From: Favolaschia claudopus
Lineage: Eukaryota > Basidiomycota > Agaricomycetes > Agaricales > Mycenaceae
Direction: 5' to 3'
NCBI GenBank assembly: GCA_037176885.1
Contig: JAWWNJ010000039.1
Span: forward strand, 806,001-870,000
Length of the DNA: 64,000 nucleotides
Each line of letters opens with the position of its first letter. Position 1 is the first letter of the stretch. The position numbers and the translations under genes are program-made. The notes under the pieces were generated by a model. It was given only the letters and a program-made list of their open reading frames with translations. It was not told where the DNA came from and made no database searches. Below, one piece after another: positions 60,030-64,000 of the stretch.

Positions 60030-62095
60030 TCAAGTCATCGAGCTATCGTCAGGCGCGTCTGGCGAGGGCACAATCGAATTTCTGCGGCTGTCGTGCTGCG
60101 GGGTTCCCCGTTCACGGTCGCGTTCCTGGGTGTGGGAAGAGGATTGCCGATGTAACGGCGGCCGTTCTGTCGGGTGGCTGTTCATAATCTTCGAATGGTG
60201 CGACGACGGAGAAGAGTGTGAATGTGGATGTGCGTTTTCGCGATCGCGGTCGCGGTCACGAATGCCCAGCGGCGGTGAATGCAAATTTTGCAAAGAACTC
60301 CGCTGCGACGACGATTCGAACGTCTGCCGCGGGGGATCCAATCGTGTAGCTGACAGAGAAAGACGCCGAGCGTCGAACGGCGCCGGGGAGCCACTCTCCG
60401 ACTCGAGCGTGCTCTGCGTATCTCTGTCTCTTTCCTGCGTCCACCCAGGCGACGGACCCCTCGGACGATCAGACTGAGGCCGCGGTGGGAACGTGTAGCT
60501 CTCTGGAGCCAAAAGGTTGCCATTGCGAAGTGGTTGTTTACCTTTGGCTTTCAAGCTTCCAGAATCTACACTTGGCCGTCGCCCCGTTGCAAGACGCAGG
60601 GCGTCTTCCAACTCGTCCACCCTGCGATACAGACCAGCGAGTTCCCCCCGCATCGGCGCCAATCGTTGTTCCACCATGGTTTCGACAGTCTCATTCAGCT
60701 TCTCTTGTTTTTCAGTCAAATTTTGCATCAGTGTGTTGGATCTCTGAAGCTGCTCGCCAAGCCAATTTTTAAGCTGCTTCGAGTCGTTGAGAGCATCATA
60801 GAAGACTTCGAATGGAGCCAAAAATGCGGACTTGTCCCCAGAATACCCAGGGTGATGAAGCGACGACGGAGTGGGAGGGACTAGAGTTGAAGCGATAGCG
60901 ACGGAGGCGCCAGGGGGTGAACGAGCGTTGCTGGGATGCGATGTAGGATGAGTCAACGAGGGCACGATAGTAGTGCTGCTATTATTGCGTTGCATGGAAA
61001 GGCGTGTTGGGGTTGGAGGGACGTGTCCAGGAACCTTTCGCACAATATCCGACCCGTTACCCATGACGGAGGGAAGTCGTGGTAGGGTCATGGGAAATCG
61101 ACCAGAGTAAAACGAACTCTGGCCGCCTGCTTGCGGGATGGGTGGAGCGCTCTGGATAGCGGGTTGGAACTGCTCCTGTGTATGAGCCTCCCTTGGACTG
61201 ATGATGATATCGGCGGGTTTCCTCCGACCACCCAATTGTTCAGCCCGACGCCGCGCAAAGCTAATTGGTGGCGGTGGTAGGGCGTTCTGAGGGGGCGGTT
61301 GTTGTTGAGCCACAGGGGGAGGAGGACTAGGAGGTCGTCCCTGAGGACCCGGATTTGCAGTCCTTCGGGTGTTGCTACCCGAGTTTGGACTACGCCGTTG
61401 CCGACTACTCGGTGCTGCCTTGGCAGGACGTTCCTCAGGGAGGACGGTCGACGGAGGGGGTCCTGCTCCAATGCTAGGTGAACCTGAGCCGGCGAGACTG
61501 CCTCGACGCTGCTCAATTAAAGCCTTCTGTTTCTGTTTCACCGTGATCATCGACCGAACCTGCTCTATCGCGGAGGGATTGTCGACATTGAATCCGACGG
61601 AGACCACCGGGCTGAGTTGGTCGGCAGGAGACCTGACATCGGTGTTGAGCGCTGGCGGGCCGCTAACAGTTGTACGACGCTTTTTGGCAGCAGATGGCTG
61701 AATGCTGGACGGCGGTGGTGCGCCTGACTGATCCACTATCATGCGTTGAGGGTGGTCGTCTAGCATATCGTGCTGCTCCTCCTTAATCCGGATAAGATGA
61801 GGAGAACCACGACTGCCCTAATATGAGATACAGCAAAAAGCCGAATAACCGAAAAGACGCACTCTGAATCTGAGAGCTCATCGTCGCGCGCAGTGGACGC
61901 GATTTCTGCGCGTGGACGTTTTCGGCCCGATATCCTGCTCTCCTCGCTGTTATGTCTTGACCTCGGGGATTTTGCGCGCCCAAAAAAGGAGGGGGGCTGG
62001 ATGGGAGGAAGGGAGTTGCTGCCAGAAGAAATATTGCCTAGCGGAGGCTCGCTGCTGAAGGTCTGAGCAAACGAGGGGAGGGATGTGGTAGCCAT
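60030..62095 (-). CDS. Large disordered coiled-coil protein, unknown function
   Basis: Two exons (62095..61863, 61812..60030) give 671 aa. The start MATTSLPSFAQTFSSEPPLG is followed by Ser/Pro/Arg-rich disordered sequence with a basic KRPRAE. Around residue 370-430 one helical, heptad-like segment (KNWLGEQLQRSNTLMQNLTEKQEKLNETVETMVEQRLAPMRGELAGLYRRVDELEDAL) is a likely coiled coil. The C terminus has Arg/Asp/Glu repeats (RDRDRDREN). I do not recognise a family. Confidence 0.75.
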
Positions 62096-62588
62096 GGACG
62101 TAGAAGACAAGGCAAACGCCAAACTTCGATCATACAACCGTAATTTCGCAAAGTACAAGTCAAGTCTTCCAGAATTCTGAGATATAAGTCCTTTCAACAC
62201 AACATATCATATGTGATCCAGTATCATCCTCCCTGATACAACGTCGTCCTGAAACGTGCAACCTTTCACTGTTCACATCAACCTCCTGCTCGGATTCCGG
62301 CCCCCATATGCGTTCTCACCTCACTTCTCTCACACAACTCTAATCCTATCTCTTCACCATGGGTCAATATCCCCCGTCTTCAAGCACAAAACGGCCTGCA
62401 AGTCAACAGATTCAACGGCAATCGCCCAACAACACATCCATCTACGTCTGTCGTGCAGTCACGGCATCTTTCGGTGGTCGGTGGGATGGAATAACCCCAG
62501 CAATCACCTTATCATCGCGGCGCGGCGGCTGGAAGGGGTGGTACACATAACTATCAAGATGGGAATACAAAACGTACAACCGCATCCA

Positions 62589-64000
62589 TTACTCGACGCG
62601 TTTCTTTTTCTTCCGCACCGCAAGCACAGTTACGTGTGGGGCGGGTTCTCGAGGCATCCCGCTGTTTTCTTGACTACGCGACTTCGCAGGAAGTGGAGGA
62701 TTTCGCACAGATATGGACCCATATATGTGCGAGTTATACGTCTCCAATGAAGTTACGGGCTCCGGAAATGGATTAGGCGACACATCCGGCACATAGGCGC
62801 TGCCCCGCCGGGGAGGCGTCGAGGGTGGTGCAAGTAATGCTCTCGAAGGTTCCGGTTCCGGCGTTCGACGGTCCAACCCTCGTGCATTCGTATTCGCTGC
62901 CGTTCGCGGTGGGATGGGAGCGGGTGCGAGCCCTTCGCAAAGGCCCCTTATAGCGCCTTCTAATGTCTCCGTGGCTTTGATAGACCGCTCGACAGTAGAA
63001 AATTCCAAAGCGGTCATGAGGGAGCTTAGAACACGCTTATTCAACTGGCAGGAAACCTGTCCGGGTAAAGGCGCCAGGGGGGAGGTGCCAGAAACGGCTC
63101 GCTCTGCGGAAGAACTTGAGAAGCCACCGACGAAAAATCCAGTCACGGCTCCCGCAACGCACTCCTGGCGGAACGACATTCTTTCCCAGAATTCATCAGT
63201 AGAGACCTTTCCAAGCTCGCCCAAAATACGCTCTTCTTTCCCACCCTGGCCTTCCTTCTCCGCGTCCTGGTTCTTGGGAGGAGCTGAGCCTTTGCTTTGA
63301 GGGGCGGTGGTACGCGCGCGCTTCTTTGGAGGGGACTTGAGTGCCTCTCCGTCAACTGGAAGCCCGATTTCATCCATAAAACGGGACTTGGGGTCGTCAT
63401 CAAATGTGGGGATAAAGTGGCCCAGATTTGGGCATTTTTGCTGTGAGTCTACCGCAGGTGCGGGGCAGGGTAACGGAATGTCGGATTGAGAATAAGGGTG
63501 ACCATAGATCCATGACCGTTCCGTCAAATTTGAGGTCGATGGAGCGGTCGCTCGCGAAATTGAGTGCTCCGCTTCCAGCTGGCTGTATCCAGGAAGGATG
63601 TAGTACAGTCTTATGGCTGTATCGGAGTGCGCCCGTGCGCCCACAGTATCCGCCACGGCAGAAAAGACGCGCTTCCACCAGGCACAAAGCTTCACATCAC
63701 TGAGTGGATGCTTGCCGTCAAAATCGGCAGAGTTGGGGAAAAGGTACTGAGATTGTGCCCGCGCAAACAAATGAATCCATAGGTGGTCAGCCGAAACGGG
63801 GCGCGTGGTGGGATCGGCATAGTATGTCAGGAAATTCTGGACAAGAGTAACGGCGGGGGAGGGTGACGTGGACTGGCCAGTGGTATCGACCTTGGAGACG
63901 TAGAGAATAGCGCAGGAGGTAGTGGGAACGTTGTACACGGATGCCTCGATCGCTGTGGTAAAGACGCGCGGAGAATCGGGGGTACTCTGCTCTGAAAGCA
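62589..64000 (-). CDS. RTT109: Histone acetyltransferase RTT109, 3' part, runs off right edge
   Basis: The frame is open from the right edge (SEQSTPDSPRVFTTAIEASVYNVPTTSCAILYVSKVDTTG) to a stop at 62589. Rtt109 blocks are clear: ASVYNVP..AILYVSKVDTTG, FLTYYADPTTRPVSADHLWIHLFARAQSQYLFPNS and HPLSDVKLCAWWKRVF. Rtt109 with Asf1 acetylates H3 K56 during replication. The C-terminal 200 residues are lower complexity and end in a basic RKKKKRVE, like other Rtt109 tails. The N terminus lies outside the window. Confidence 0.9.
   Translation of the reverse strand, partial: LSEQSTPDSPRVFTTAIEASVYNVPTTSCAILYVSKVDTTGQSTSPSPAVTLVQNFLTYYADPTTRPVSADHLWIHLFARAQSQYLFPNSADFDGKHPLSDVKLCAWWKRVFSAVADTVGARAHSDTAIRLYYILPGYSQLEAEHSISRATAPSTSNLTERSWIYGHPYSQSDIPLPCPAPAVDSQQKCPNLGHFIPTFDDDPKSRFMDEIGLPVDGEALKSPPKKRARTTAPQSKGSAPPKNQDAEKEGQGGKEERILGELGKVSTDEFWERMSFRQECVAGAVTGFFVGGFSSSSAERAVSGTSPLAPLPGQVSCQLNKRVLSSLMTALEFSTVERSIKATETLEGAIRGLCEGLAPAPIPPRTAANTNARGLDRRTPEPEPSRALLAPPSTPPRRGSAYVPDVSPNPFPEPVTSLETYNSHIYGSISVRNPPLPAKSRSQENSGMPREPAPHVTVLAVRKKKKRVE

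Noticed and set aside
60130..60477. Open frame of 115 codons on the + strand within the coiled-coil gene
   Set aside because: It is the complementary reading of a Ser/Arg/Asp-rich coding exon; composition mirrors the real gene and no independent start context or motif exists.

Overview
This is eukaryotic nuclear DNA, most likely from a mushroom-forming basidiomycete (Agaricomycetes). The genes are dense and on both strands, and most are cut by many introns of about 45-70 nt with GT..AG ends. The gene content also fits: a CYP63-type P450, basidiomycete sesquiterpene synthases, a fungal GT90/CAP10 glycosyltransferase, Rtt109 and a fungal Zn2Cys6 regulator. I read protein products by joining exons by eye. 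For the genes where I give an amino-acid length, the exon lengths add up to a multiple of three.

Layout. 0-5 kb: the start of a membrane-anchored methyltransferase-like protein running off the left edge, a MARVEL-like protein and a 19-exon CYP63-like P450. 6-7.7 kb: F-actin capping protein alpha and a U2 snRNA gene. 8.5-14.8 kb: a compact terpene locus of sesquiterpene synthase 1, an opposed P450 and sesquiterpene synthase 2. 15-17.8 kb: a GT90 gene whose last exon is split by a 754-bp TA-flanked inverted-repeat element. 17.8-32.4 kb: housekeeping genes, often in close divergent pairs (cullin-like, AFG2, cytidine deaminase, a PPxY membrane protein, NSE2, mitochondrial S12, cystathionine gamma-synthase, a UPF0390-like protein, a complex I NDUFA9-like subunit, TOM22). 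32.5-33.3 kb: a second copy of the same element, followed by a Zn2Cys6 transcription factor with a 6-nt microexon and a CENP-B-like protein. 39.5-42.4 kb: a stretch with no recognisable gene.

42.4-64 kb: a Spo71-like PH protein, SAS10/UTP3, a second U2 snRNA gene inside a 333-bp unit shared with the first, a metallo-beta-lactamase-fold protein, isocitrate lyase with a peroxisomal SKL tail, ALG7, a SET-domain/TAD3 fusion, mitochondrial mL58, two tandem glutathione transferases, a long disordered coiled-coil protein, and the 3' part of RTT109 running off the right edge.

The terpene locus is the main accessory system: two synthases would make hydrocarbon skeletons and the enclosed P450 (possibly also the CYP63-like enzyme 4 kb upstream) would oxidise them. 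Most of the rest is core cell biology. The most unusual structures are the element-broken GT90 gene, the SET-TAD3 fusion, the Zn-cluster microexon, several GC-AG introns, the duplicated U2 unit and an apparently truncated cullin.
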